Source: Paragonimus westermani (Eukaryota > Platyhelminthes > Trematoda > Plagiorchiida > Troglotrematidae). From it: a stretch of 64,000 nucleotides of DNA. The notes under the pieces are model-generated. The model saw nothing but the letters and a program-made list of their open reading frames with translations, did not search any database and was not told the DNA's origin. The stretch is taken from contig QNGE01001717.1 in the NCBI GenBank assembly GCA_008508345.1, positions 84,425 to 148,424 on the forward strand. The letters are read 5' to 3'. Positions 27,401 to 37,800 of this stretch are shown piece after piece (position 1 is the first letter of the stretch; the number at the start of each line of letters is the position of its first letter). The translations under genes were made by a program, and so were the position numbers.

Positions 27401-30400
27401 GCGATAAACGTGTGCCATTACTCCAAACGGAACCTTGTCTGAAAGTCATAGTGTTTGGAAGGAAAACAGTGTTTGGATTCAAATGGCTGAAGACGTGAAC
27501 AAAAGCGAGTTAACTTTTGTGACGTAATCAAACGCTCGGCTCCTTTGGACTGAGAATACTTGCTACTTTCGCCAAAAGTGATGGTTAATGGTTGATTTTA
27601 TTGCAAATATATATATATGATATATATAACGCATATACACATGCATACGCATAGAAACCTGTCTTGTCGTGGTAAGATTACAATGAACAATGTTTTGGCT
27701 GATTTTGTAACGGATATTTTTTTCTTCGTTTCATGGGGAATTTCACGTCTCTGGATGATCATCTACTCGTTATAAATGACCAGCATGAACTCAGTGGAAG
27801 TTTCTGTGAACGCTCCGGGTTGATTCCACTTCCTACGTTGGACTTAAACTAGAAAATTTCAACTGAAAACGATAATTTCTAAAACAATGTGACAGAGATA
27901 TACCGTTTACTAATAAAAGTACGAAATGGGAAAAGTTTGTATCGTATGACACGTAAGCATTTAAAACTAGGTCGTTTCCGGATTACAGAAGATTTCGGTC
28001 TAACGGTCGCTTTGAAGTTCTTCCAAACAATCAACACTATGATTTTGGGTAATACGGTACCCTTATTGGTTTTGACTCAGATTTTGTGAATTTAGAAACC
28101 TTCTTTGTTGGCAGGTGTTACGCAAATGGAGAACAGTATTTTCGGAAATCTCATAAACACCACACAGTCGCTTGCTTAATTTGAGTAAATTAAAGGATGT
28201 GGAAACGTTTCTAATCACCTGCCATGGGCAAGTTAGATTAATTACAGTGATGCAGCTCTCAGTTTTGCACATAGTTAGCACATCATGTTTTTGAAGATAT
28301 TAGCACCAGTGTACAAATCGATATAAACACCAGTATTCATCCCGTAATCATATGGTGTTTATGAAAGTTGGTCAAGATTATCACCAACTGGGCGTAATCC
28401 ATACTAACGAGTTGATGACCTGTTGTGTTCAGTTGAATGTGTATACAAACCAGCCGTGTGATTCAAATGTTGTGGTCAAAACAATCGAGAACTGAAATCA
28501 CAATCAACAGCTAGAGTGGCCGAATTGGTTATCAGTTATTCCGTCCCGTATGAGTGTCACTAGTAAGCCACATCAAGTTTAGTTCATTTAACAGAATCGC
28601 ATCGGGATTTTGTACTTCCAAAACTCCAATATATATCAATATCTCACAATAGCACATGGTGGAGTCACTATGGATCTGTTGAACTGAATCACAGACGAAG
28701 AATCAATAAAATTATTTGGAAGCCTTTATACCACATTCTGCAACTTTTTGTTGAGCGAAATCTTCACTCGAATTAATTCTGATTTAAGTACGCCTAGCCT
28801 TATTTTCCAAGAACGCTATTAGACACAGACATGTGATGTGAATTTCTAAGACCACTACCACTCAACTGTCAGTCTATCACTTACAAATCTGTCCAAATCT
28901 GAGAGACTGAATTGGCTAGACTTAAAAAACAGACGATCGTGGTTGTGGGTTACTTTCTTCTTTCTTAGAGATATGTTTTCTCTTACTGTTCTCGAAAGCA
29001 ACCTTGTAAGTAAAAAACTTTGCAAGACGCTAAAAACACGTTATATATTTTTTAAAATTGCAGTATTTCGGCAGTAGAGCTCAAGTCTAGTAAACATGTT
29101 CCACGAGCTCAACATTGTTAAAGTGCCACAGTTGTGTTGCGTCTACCGGTGTGTTTTGCACAACAATGAGTTAATTCTAATTTACAGTCAAGTCCCACCA
29201 TTTAGCATGGCCTTCCGTTTGAAAACATTAGGGAGATTCAGACCTTTCGTGAATCAAGAAGACACGAAGAGACCGACTTATTTTCAAAGCAGGAACATCC
29301 TCTGCAATATGTATACGTTATCTTGTAGCACTTCCACTTAAAGACGTCGGATATGTTTTCAATATATCGTCCCGGTGTTCACTTCAGCTTAGAACGGGCT
29401 GAAGCTAACTGATAGATTTCATCCGCTGACCTTCTGTTGACCGTTGTTATGCTGGTCCGCAGGTTTAAGTGACCGATCCACAACCTTTCATTTTTATTCT
29501 GCTTGTCTGTTTACAACCGTTTGCCCAACTATGAGCTGCACAACATAGTGCTCACTAGTAAGCTACAATTAGCTGGAAGTAAATGTGGATTATAGTTTCC
29601 ATGTAGTCATCAGTCGTCTAGTTGGCATCAACATTCAGCTCTACAAGGATAGATGTCACGTCGTCCTCCATTGTTATACACTTACTCGCTGCAGAGCGCT
29701 GGAAAACGATTAACAAATACTCAGGCTATCACAACTGCATAGACTTGAATACAAGCACGTGACACTGGAACCTGCACCGTACTCGTGGTGTTGTGTTTCA
29801 TATATTTTTTAGGGCGGTGTTTGATCGAAAAAGTGTTTGGCATGTTCCTGCTGTGTGGTTTAATCGTAATTTCTCGAATAAAAACGGCGGTAGGGGCATA
29901 TAAATTCATTCCATTTTACGCAAGAACAAACGAACCAGTTTCTATTGGAATCACTGTAGTTTTGCTAGCACGAAATCTTGTGCTCCTCCCGTCTAACCTT
30001 TGGTTTTTCAAAGCAAAACTGGTTTGGACAGAAAAACAGTTTTTCATTCCAAGTACTAATATCTACTCAGCTCTAGCGCAACTTCCGTGATCAGAAATAC
30101 GTTGAACCATCAAAAATGCCCCCTTACACACTTTAAAAGTTGCAAATGTTTCCCTCTTTTTATTTTCCGGATATTTGAACCCCGTTCGCTCTGGGCGCAT
30201 CTTCCCAAGCCCAGTTCGCATCGTTATTGTTGGTCTTTTCAGGGTGATGGTGAGTTTATCAGTGATGCTTACAGTGAGGTCGCGTGTAGATCTCAAAAAC
30301 CACGGCGCATCCCACTTTGACAAGAGCGCTTAGCCTGAGACCTAGTTTGGAGACATTTAATGTCTTATATGCGTGTCTGTGTGTTTTCGTGCAACTCATG

Positions 30401-31020
30401 TGTTGGCCCACGTCCACTTCACTACAAGCGCAACGGTATGAAATGCAGGACGTGAACATAGGTTTGAGTTTGCGTGTGCGGCGAACACAAAAATCCACAG
30501 GAAACAGAAGGAATCTGCGGCTGATCGAGGCTGTCAAACATTCTCTTCGAATAATTGCTCCTCCAGTTTTACACTTTCAAGAAAACTAAATTCACAAGGT
30601 AATGATCGGCATGTAGCGGTTGATGTTTTGAGTTAGTGATTGGGCTCGTTAGGTGTTGAAAAGTCATTTTCTCAAGACTGAATGCAAAGTATGTGGCATG
30701 TACAAACTACGGAAACAGCTCAGTTTTTTAGTAATGTAGTCCTGCATTTCTGTGGGAAAAAAACGGACCTACGGCAGATCACATCACCGAATGATGTGGT
30801 GATAGATTATTGGTAGTAAACTGAGGAATGAATCAGATTTCAATTAAATGTGGATACGCTGTATGGAGCTAACTGAATCAGAACTCTTCTGTTCACTACA
30901 TCTGTATTGTGATTATTGTAGCGCTCAAGGTTGATATCCGAATCCGTTTAATGAATGTTTACTTGTTTGGTATTTGTACTCATATGAAAACATATTTTTG
31001 CTCACAAATAGTAAGATAGC
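24421..31020. other. Long tract without a supported gene
   Basis: No coding domain, RNA gene or family repeat recognised. It contains an AT-rich palindrome at 27607-27628. Frames near 29785-30090 and 30063-30589 overlap on both strands and look like chance. Confidence 0.45.
27607..27628. repeat. AT microsatellite with palindromic break
   Basis: An (AT) run, then GA, then a (TA) run. The halves can pair with each other. Confidence 0.75.
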
Positions 31021-31130
31021 TACCGATGAGTAGTCGGGGATTTGGTTTATTTTCAGGCGGACCATTACTCAAATTTGATCGTAGCGTTCGCGTTCAGATA
31101 GACTTTACAGACAACTTCTTTCGAAAAGAA

Positions 31131-31175
31131 GCACCAGACTCGAGTTTCGCTCCCATTAAAGCTCGTCAGTAGTGC
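31131..31175 (-). ncRNA. Hammerhead ribozyme, type I, intact core
   Basis: Minus strand in order: helix I strand gcacta; core CTGACGA; stem II GCTTTAATGGGAGC (GCTTT paired with GGAGC including two G-U pairs, AATG loop); GAAA; a minimal helix III CTCGAG; TC; then tggtgc, which pairs with gcacta at all six positions (one G-U). All conserved hammerhead positions are present, including the A15.1-U16.1 pair and C at position 17. Predicted cleavage lies between 31137 and 31136 (after the C). Both ends enter through helix I, so it is type I, the topology reported in Sm-alpha and in Penelope-like elements. It lies about 20 bases downstream of box B on the same strand and would be part of a Pol III transcript. 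Confidence 0.85.
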
Positions 31176-31193
31176 ATATCCTTGCCATGGCCG

Positions 31194-31248
31194 GGATTTG
31201 AACTCCGGCCATTACAATCATGAGGCAACCGTGTTGACCACTGCGCCA
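31194..31248 (-). promoter_or_regulatory. Internal Pol III promoter, boxes A and B (copy B)
   Basis: Box A TGGCGCAGTGG (31238-31248) fits the consensus TRGYNNANNGG. Box B AGTTCAAATCC (31194-31204) matches GGTTCGANTCC at 9 of 11 positions. Box B sits in the loop of a perfect 6-bp hairpin (ggccgg at 31189-31194 with ccggcc at 31205-31210), a remnant T-arm. The spacing is 44 bases start to start, in the functional range. A tRNA origin is likely. Confidence 0.75.
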
Positions 31249-31485
31249 TTGACCTCACATTAGGCACGACCGAATTATCCAATCTTAACGCTCAACCACT
31301 CTCGGTTGTGAGCAATGATCAGGTTGCCCGATTGTCTCGAGAGGAGACACAGTTACTGCCTGTTAACTCCAATCGATAACCCCGCGATTAGGACTTCCGA
31401 GATCACTGATCACATTGAACCTCCAAGACGATATTTTGGATTACTGATGAGTAGTCGGGGATTTTGTTTATTTTCAACTTGACCG

Positions 31486-32028
31486 TGAATATTCAGCGAC
31501 AATGTGTGGAACATTTGTAGAGTCACTTCAAATTTCACGATATTTATCGTTTAATTTTGATGTTAGTTAGCTAAAAGTAACGTGAACTTTGAGTTAAGGT
31601 AATGAGATAAAACATTCACCTGAAGAGCTGTTTCATAAAACTAAAGAGATGAAGTTCATAAGACTACGCATTTGCTCACTGAAAGAAAATGGTTCTAACA
31701 ATTTTTAGTTACACGAGGATAACGGCATGAACGAAATTTTTGGACAGGCTAGACAAAAATCACAAACGGGATAAATTTAATACAATCGCATATTCGGATT
31801 TCCAGTCTTATCATGGAAAGGACTGCCAGATTTCGGCACATATCAAGCTAAGCGGGTAACAGCAGCTAAAGAGAGAACGCATCCAAACGATTACCGCTGA
31901 ACTCAGCCGGCGGCGTAGAATGCAATTTAGACAAACCCGAATTAGGAGGGTGAGTTATGTGGCATAGAATCATGAATGTAAATTATGTGCAGGTTTCTCA
32001 AGTAGTATTCTACTTCCGCTTAGTAAAT
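31486..32028. other. Spacer between the ribozyme repeat and the PLE
   Basis: No open frame or repeat recognised. Confidence 0.5.
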
Positions 32029-32090
32029 ACCTAAAAAAGTTGCTTGATCGAAAGCTTCGTTGCACAAGCGAGTCGTCTGCTTGACAGTTG
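32029..32090 (+). repeat. Possible 5' pseudo-LTR motif of the PLE
   Basis: The string cctaaaaaag, a short spacer, atcgaaa, cgttgc and gcgagt recur in the same order at 34822-34870 (cctgaaaaag, gtcgaaa, cgttgc, acgagt). PLEs usually carry such a repeated sequence at both ends. The match is short and gapped. Confidence 0.35.
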
Positions 32091-32436
32091 TGGGGCTAAT
32101 CAAAATTGCGACCTGTACCTCCGAATCAAAGCGGCAAGTGCGACATCTATCAGCTGAGACAAGTGCTATCACATGTAAAAAAATTACAACCACTTTCAAG
32201 CACAGAAGCACACCACGGACAGCAATGAAGCACAAAAGGCTATAGTACATAAATTTGTAAACGTTCATTCTGACGCGAATGGTGCACAAGACAAGACTAG
32301 TTGATAAATAAGGTTCAACTGGGATCACCATGTGACGGTCCAAGGTGCGAACAAAGAACCCATACGTCTAATTTGTGGCCTACATGAACATCGCAATGTA
32401 AGTACACAAACTCATGCCAGTTGATGATCGCCTATT

Positions 32437-33348
32437 TTGGAGTTGAGTTTGCACATCGATGCTGCTCGAGATAAAGTAAACAGTCTTAAAGAAACCCACC
32501 ACCGTTTTGCTGAAGTCATCAACCGATTGTTATTGGTGTGCCGTATGAAGTTTGAAAACTTTTCCAAACAAACCGTTCGTAACACCAAGATCAGAACTCT
32601 TCGTTATCCGCGGAATTATCTCTCACGCTCAGTCAATATGAGTGTATTTCCTAGTGATGGCTTAAAGCATATGCACAATCTCTCGTCAACTCAGTTCACA
32701 CAAACGCAGCTGGATGTCCTCTCCCTTGGATTGAAGTTTAAAATACCACCCAAAGAAGTCAACAAGTTGAACGCGCAAGTGCAATTTCAATATATGTACG
32801 ATCAGTTGAAAGACATGACGCCCACGTCTTCCGATGAGACGGGTTGGTTCCGCGCAAAATTGGTAGATATTTCTACTCAGTTTATATCAGCACCTATTCG
32901 TCAGCAGTGTTGTCTGAAACAGGAACACGATCAAGCCATGAAATTTTTGAGAGGAATGCAATACGTGGTGTTTGTAAAGCCGAATAAAGATTCTGGTGTC
33001 GTAATCATGAACAAGGACGAGTACATGATGAAAATGAGTACCATTTTGGAAGACCAACGAAAGTTTAAGAAAGATAAGACGAGTGAAAATAACATACTGT
33101 TGGAAAAGCAAATAGCGAGACAACTTCAGATACTGCTGTTGCACGGCCACATATATGAAAATCAATATAGGCAAATGAAGCCAATCGGCACGGAAACGCC
33201 ACGAATGAGAGGTACACCAAAATTACACAAGGATGGAACAGCCCTGCGACCAATTTTGTGTATGAACAATTCGGCATATCATAAAGTTGCTCGATGGCTG
33301 GTTGAAATTTTGACCCCATTTGTAAACTGTTATCTCCCCATTGCCTAA
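32437..33348 (+). pseudogene. PLE polyprotein, N-terminal and early RT part
   Basis: A 304-codon open stretch forming the front of the PLE protein. It includes QLDVLSLGLKFKIPP (about residues 89-103), a feature of the PLE N-terminal domain; FVKPNKDSGVVIMNKDEY (about 183-200), corresponding to the ADKG.. block before RT motif 1; and RGTPKLHKDG then LRPILCMNNSAYHKVARWLV (about 258-290), the RT 1-2 region. An upstream in-frame stop at 32425 and no convincing ATG before it make the true N-terminus uncertain. The frame ends at TAA just after a run of four C (33336-33339). The coding sense continues in the neighbouring frame, so a one-base indel there is the likely cause. Confidence 0.85.
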
Positions 33349-33647
33349 AAGATCCTTTTGAACTAGCTGAGACATTAGAACGTGTGTCGGTGTGTTCACA
33401 AACTATGTATTCCGTTGACGTGGATTCCCTTTTCACTAACGTGCCTCTTCATGAGACAGTGGAATTTTTATGTGATTTTATCTTCAGCCAAAACTGTGAT
33501 ATAGGTATTCCACTTGAATATCTTAAGGATCTCATTTTATTGGGTACAGAAAATATCAGGTTCAATTTTGAAGGGCTTTCCTATAGACAAGTAGATGGAG
33601 TGGCTATGGGTAGTCCATTAGGCCCAACATTAGCCGATATCTTCTAG
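33330..33647 (+). pseudogene. PLE reverse transcriptase, motifs A and B
   Basis: Continues the RT in the next frame. It contains YSVDVDSLFTNVP (33408 onward), which is motif A with its catalytic aspartate, and VDGVAMGSPLGPTLADIF (about 33594-33644), which is motif B. It ends at TAG (33645-33647), where a second frameshift is needed to reach motif C. The sequence of the blocks is well conserved, so inactivation looks fairly recent. Confidence 0.85.
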
Positions 33648-33658
33648 GGAATGATTGA

Positions 33659-34609
33659 CAACAGGTCTCTGATAATATTGCCGAAAGCTTATTGTACAAG
33701 CGGTATGTTGATGATATTTTGATTTTTACGGATACTGATCAATTTGATTTGTTTTTCAATCTTCTTAACTCTGTTCATCCAAACCTATCATTGTCTCACA
33801 AAAAGGAATCAAACGACAGTTTGGCATTCTTAGATGTACTCATCACTAGGAGTGGGGATGGAAAATTACAGCGATCGATTAATCGGGAAGCAACATGGGG
33901 CGGACAATACCTACAGTTCTCCAGCTTTGCCTCGATTGCATACAAACGGGGTTTGATCAAAACTATATTTCATAGGGAACAGAAAATGCTGAAGGAAACG
34001 CTGCTGGCAAACGGATATCCTGAATAGTCCATAGATATTCACAGCAAGGCGACCAAATGCAAGGAACCAGTGCAAACAGCTCAGAAGAAAGATATATTTT
34101 TATTTTTGCAGTTCAAATGTGATCATCTGGCAAACGACATCAAGCACAAACTGAAGTGTGCCCTATCCCGGACGTGTACGGCTGCTCAATTACTTTTGGT
34201 TCAAACCACCAAAGGACTAGTTCTACACAATCGCGAACGCAGTCGGTATGACCATTCTGTCTCTCACGTTGTCTATCTGTTCACTCGCAGTTGCGGTGAC
34301 GTTTACATAGGCAGAACAGACCGACGGCTATCTCAGCGTGTGGCCGAACACCTCCCAAACTGGTTAAAACAGCGCATGACACAACTGGAAACCGATGGAT
34401 CGGTTACTCAAAGCCCCGCATCATCGATTGCCAGACACATCATGATAACAGGTCACCAGGTGGTCCCACTGAACACTTTCAAAATTTTGTTACGTCAGCA
34501 GAACCTGAAGCTACTGGCCTTTAGCGAAGCCATGCTGATTAGAGCTCACCAGCCGACGCTATGTGCACAAAAGTGGGTGAAGCAACCTATAGGGTTGCCG
34601 TGGTGGTGA
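33659..34609 (+). pseudogene. PLE reverse transcriptase motif C and GIY-YIG endonuclease
   Basis: This frame holds YKRYVDDILIF with the intact catalytic YVDD (33704-33715), SLAFLDVLI (motif D/E region) and KRGLIKTIFHRE. A single in-frame TAG at 34025-34027 interrupts it. The remainder (34070-34609) carries the endonuclease: VVYLF (34268) in place of GIY, DVYIGRTDRRL with intact YIG and arginine (34304), AEHLP, and SSIARHIMITGHQV. The usual Cys-X-Cys before YIG is RSC here, so one probable zinc ligand is missing. The stop at 34607-34609 follows a typical PLE C-terminus. Confidence 0.85.
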
Positions 34610-34695
34610 TGACATAATACGTGGTGTGATTGTATGCGTGTCCATACCCTGTCTATCTCTAATTGTCTGTCATATATAACTTGCATGTTTTACGT

Positions 34696-34736
34696 TTGCG
34701 ACTGACGAGAGTAAACGAAATGTTAGCAAATCGCAA
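34696..34736 (+). ncRNA. Hammerhead-like motif in the 3' flank of the PLE
   Basis: Order on the plus strand: TTGCGA (34696-34701), CTGACGA (34702-34708), GAGTAAAC, GAAA (34717-34720), TGTTAGCAAA, TCGCAA (34731-34736). The outer strands pair perfectly over 6 bp as helix I, and both conserved core strings are present. Stem II is reduced to one G-C pair and the UH cleavage dinucleotide is missing (AA instead), so this copy should be inactive. Hammerheads in the pseudo-LTRs of Penelope-like elements are known, and the position, 86 bases after the stop codon, fits. Confidence 0.5.
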
Positions 34737-34821
34737 CATGTCTTCTTTCTGCGCTGATGAAGTTATTGGAGGGAACCCTGTGTTTCAAGTTTGCACAGTG
34801 TACATTTTCTAGTTTAAATCT

Positions 34822-34870
34822 CCTGAAAAAGGCTTTCCCAGAGGGTCGAAACGTTGCGAAACGAGTAACT
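34822..34870 (+). repeat. Possible 3' pseudo-LTR motif of the PLE, hammerhead-like
   Basis: CTGAAAA (34823-34829), a GGC/GTC pairing, GAAA (34848-34851) and a hairpin CGTT-GCGA-AACG (34852-34863) follow the layout of a degenerate hammerhead with a GNRA-capped helix III. The expected UH before helix I is absent. The same arrangement recurs at 32029-32090. Confidence 0.35.
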
Positions 34871-37800
34871 ATTTTTGTTTTAACTAGTGGTGGCTTAACC
34901 AAGGAATTACTTAATGATGAAAATCAGCATAACGCAGATTATCTTTTCTCACACTCATTTTTCTGACGGTTTGGAAGTAACATTCCATATGTATTCAATA
35001 AACCTGACGCAGCACACGTCACTTTACATCTGTAAGTCACATGGTAGGTCGCAAAACTGAATTTACACGAAACCGCACAAAAGAATAGTGTAGAAACATT
35101 ACTTACGCGAGAGCTTACTGAATCGCAGTTACGAATAATGACAACCTATACTTCTCCGTTCACCGCGAAGAACAGCCCCTTTAACTAACCTCCCAGCATC
35201 AACTTTCATAAAGCCAGCAACTTTTCCGCCGAGTTTTTAAACAGTGCGTTAACATTGTACCCACCAGTTCGGTTGCCTCCGGACTGTGCCTATTAATGTT
35301 AGATTCTGTTTGATGTGTGTGAGCGCTCTGATCATGGTTGAGTGTTGTATTGGGTGATGCTTCAGGTATCACTGGGTCTATCATTTGCGTGTTATGATAT
35401 TACGCTGTGTACGTCTAGAGATTCACTTGTAGATGGTCTACATACCCGCATCTTTATCAAGTTTACTGTTTGTTGATCTGATTCAAAATGATGACGATTT
35501 ATGGTAATATAAAATTTTTGGGGAGCTTAAGAAACAGCTTTTGTAAGAACCAATGGGGGGAATGGAAAAATCTAATTTCACAACCAGTACAATAATCTGA
35601 AGGCTGGATTTTTGTAAAAGTCCAGCCAAATATTCGATAACAGCAGATAAGGATAGAATGTACACAAAGAGCAGATTATTCCTGGATATAACTGGGGGCG
35701 CGAAAATATATTCAGGTAGACTTGCATTGAGATAGTGAACTGCGTCGCATAGCACTCTGAATGTAAATATCTTGCAGACTGAAGAGTTAGGGAAACCCAT
35801 TAAAACAACACATTGATAACATAAATCTTTACTTCGCCATAAAAAAATAACTTACCAGTTCCAGAGTAAAAACATAAAGGCTTGCGACAGCAATTCCGGG
35901 AAAGCGACAAGTGAACAATTCACTCCGCGAGAGAACTCAGGGAAAACGGCACTTTAGCTGACGTCATTAACACGCGGTTTCGTTCAACTGCTTAATATAC
36001 GTTACAGTCTCTACGGGTTGTTGGAATTACGTTACGTTCGCTTTGAACGCCAGTTTGTCAGAAGTGGCTAGAGTAAAACTATGAGGAATTTTTGTACATT
36101 TAGTTTCTAATGAGGATTCACGTCCTCAGTGGGAGTAAAAATAAGTTTGGTAGTTTAACAGTGAAGCTGACAATGACTTATTTCTTATTTTTATGACACA
36201 GATTAGATAGTACTGTGAAACATGCGAACAGTGGTCTTAGCCAGAAGTAGAATCCACGTTGTCTGTTTGCTACGAGACATCAAGTGCATATGGCCAGATA
36301 AATGGAATTCGCCGTTGCTTTTGCCAAATTATGTGAGTGTACTGCACACTGATGGTTAACATATGGCTAAAACCGTTGTAAAACGACAATTGATGAAAAT
36401 ATCGCTGATTGACAATGCTCAATAAAAATGGGCCCCCGACAGGCTTACAAAAAATAGAGACGATTAACTGTTCACTCAGTGAAACGAACAAACTAGTACT
36501 TTGTTGACTGCTCTATCAAAACTTTTACGTCTGTCGGCAAACGAATCTCCAGTTCTTGCTTGCAGGAAAACGACGGAGGTGATCTGGCGGAATAACTGTC
36601 AAATACTTCAGGGTCTTCATCCGAATGAACTTCAGACGCCTAAAATATATCACTGGATAGGAATATTTTTAGGATGGACCAGATATCTGGTGCATATATC
36701 ACCATGGTCTTTTAAAGGATGCTCGTAAAAACGTATTAACGGAAAGCGGTTTGATATGATGTGGAACGTTCAAAAGCCGTTCTAAATAAATCGTTCTCCT
36801 TCGAAAGAAAGAAAAACATAACAGCCTAAAAACACAAACTTAGGGTTTTCTAATCCGTCATCTACTGTTAAAAAGCTCCATGAAATCACTATTATCCAAC
36901 AGGAAAACGCGAAAAATACACTTATTCCACATATGACCATCGAAAGAAAGATTTATAATAAACGGGTTGCAATTCAAATGCGAACTTTGTGGAGTGATAG
37001 AATGACAAGTATAGAATATTGAACTTATTTTTTCCTAGTCCGTCCAACCGGAAAATGCTGTGAACTAACAAGAATCATACCGGTTACTCAATGCCTATAC
37101 AAAGTACGCTATGAACAAACAATGAAGTTTTCATACATAAGTGGACGAATTGCAGATTGTTTATTTGTGCACCTCAAACATAAAACACAATCAGTTTTGT
37201 CAAGGAACGTTTTTCATAGTCATGATTAAAATAACGTGGTGAAATCTCAGCAGAACATTCTGGAATATCTTGAAAAACAACTATCTGAAGCAGCACTTCA
37301 TGAAGAACCATGACTTGGGGGCTAAACCATTTGATAAAGGTTATCCAAAGTAATTGTCCATCCGTAAAATTTTGTCACGGCATATACAGAAAATAGGAAA
37401 GTATGTGAGTTTCTGAACCAACGGAATAGGTGGCTTACAAGGGGCTGAAGAGTTTGAGGACAGGAAGTAAACACGAGTCGCCTGACCTTGAGGAAGCTAG
37501 CATCAACATAAATTAGGCATGTCACACCAGTTATAAATATGCGTGTGTTATCAGAACGAATTTTGGTGGGTAAACCAATTGGCAGCTGGGACAAGCTGTT
37601 CAACCCGAGTTGAGCTTCGAGGGAAGCAGGCTGAGAACAACATCAAAGGTGGCATAACAAGACAGAGAATTTCAACCATAACGTCGTTTTCAAGGTACTT
37701 TGGTAGCAAGATTTCAAAAGAATCTCGTCGAATAGCCACGTTCAACTTGTTTCAGACTTTAATCATCATGGCAAACTGCATGAGGTGCAAAGTTAGTTGG

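Larger units (their letters stand above)
31021..31485 (-). mobile_element. Ribozyme-bearing Pol III repeat, copy B (best preserved)
   Basis: A full-length-plus copy on the minus strand. It starts at 31485, contains boxes A and B (31238-31248 and 31194-31204), then the hammerhead (31131-31175), and ends near 31021. Its two ends are direct repeats: 31025-31063 and 31446-31484 match at 34 of 39 positions by my count, giving a unit period of 421 bp. The copy is therefore one unit plus about 40 bases of the next, which implies a template longer than one unit or a circular one. I found no target-site duplication. There is no coding capacity, so mobilisation must depend on another element. Confidence 0.85.
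32029..34870 (+). mobile_element. Penelope-like retroelement, nearly complete but broken
   Basis: The largest mobile element in the window. A coding region at 32437-34609 carries, in order, a PLE N-terminal domain, the RT fingers and palm, a linker and a C-terminal GIY-YIG endonuclease, the diagnostic Penelope architecture. It is interrupted by a frameshift near 33336-33339, another at about 33645-33660 and a stop at 34025-34027. Similar short motifs lie on each side (32029-32090 and 34822-34870) and could be remnants of the flanking pseudo-LTRs. It lies about 1 kb from ribozyme repeat copy B. It is younger than the other PLE relics here because its frames are much longer. Confidence 0.85.

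Noticed and set aside
32020..32343. Hydrophobic minus-strand frame of 107 codons
   Set aside because: It lies in the 5' flank of the PLE on the opposite strand, and no membrane-protein family is recognisable.
34755..34761. CTGATGA after the PLE as another hammerhead
   Set aside because: The following bases form no stem II leading to GAAA at a usual distance.
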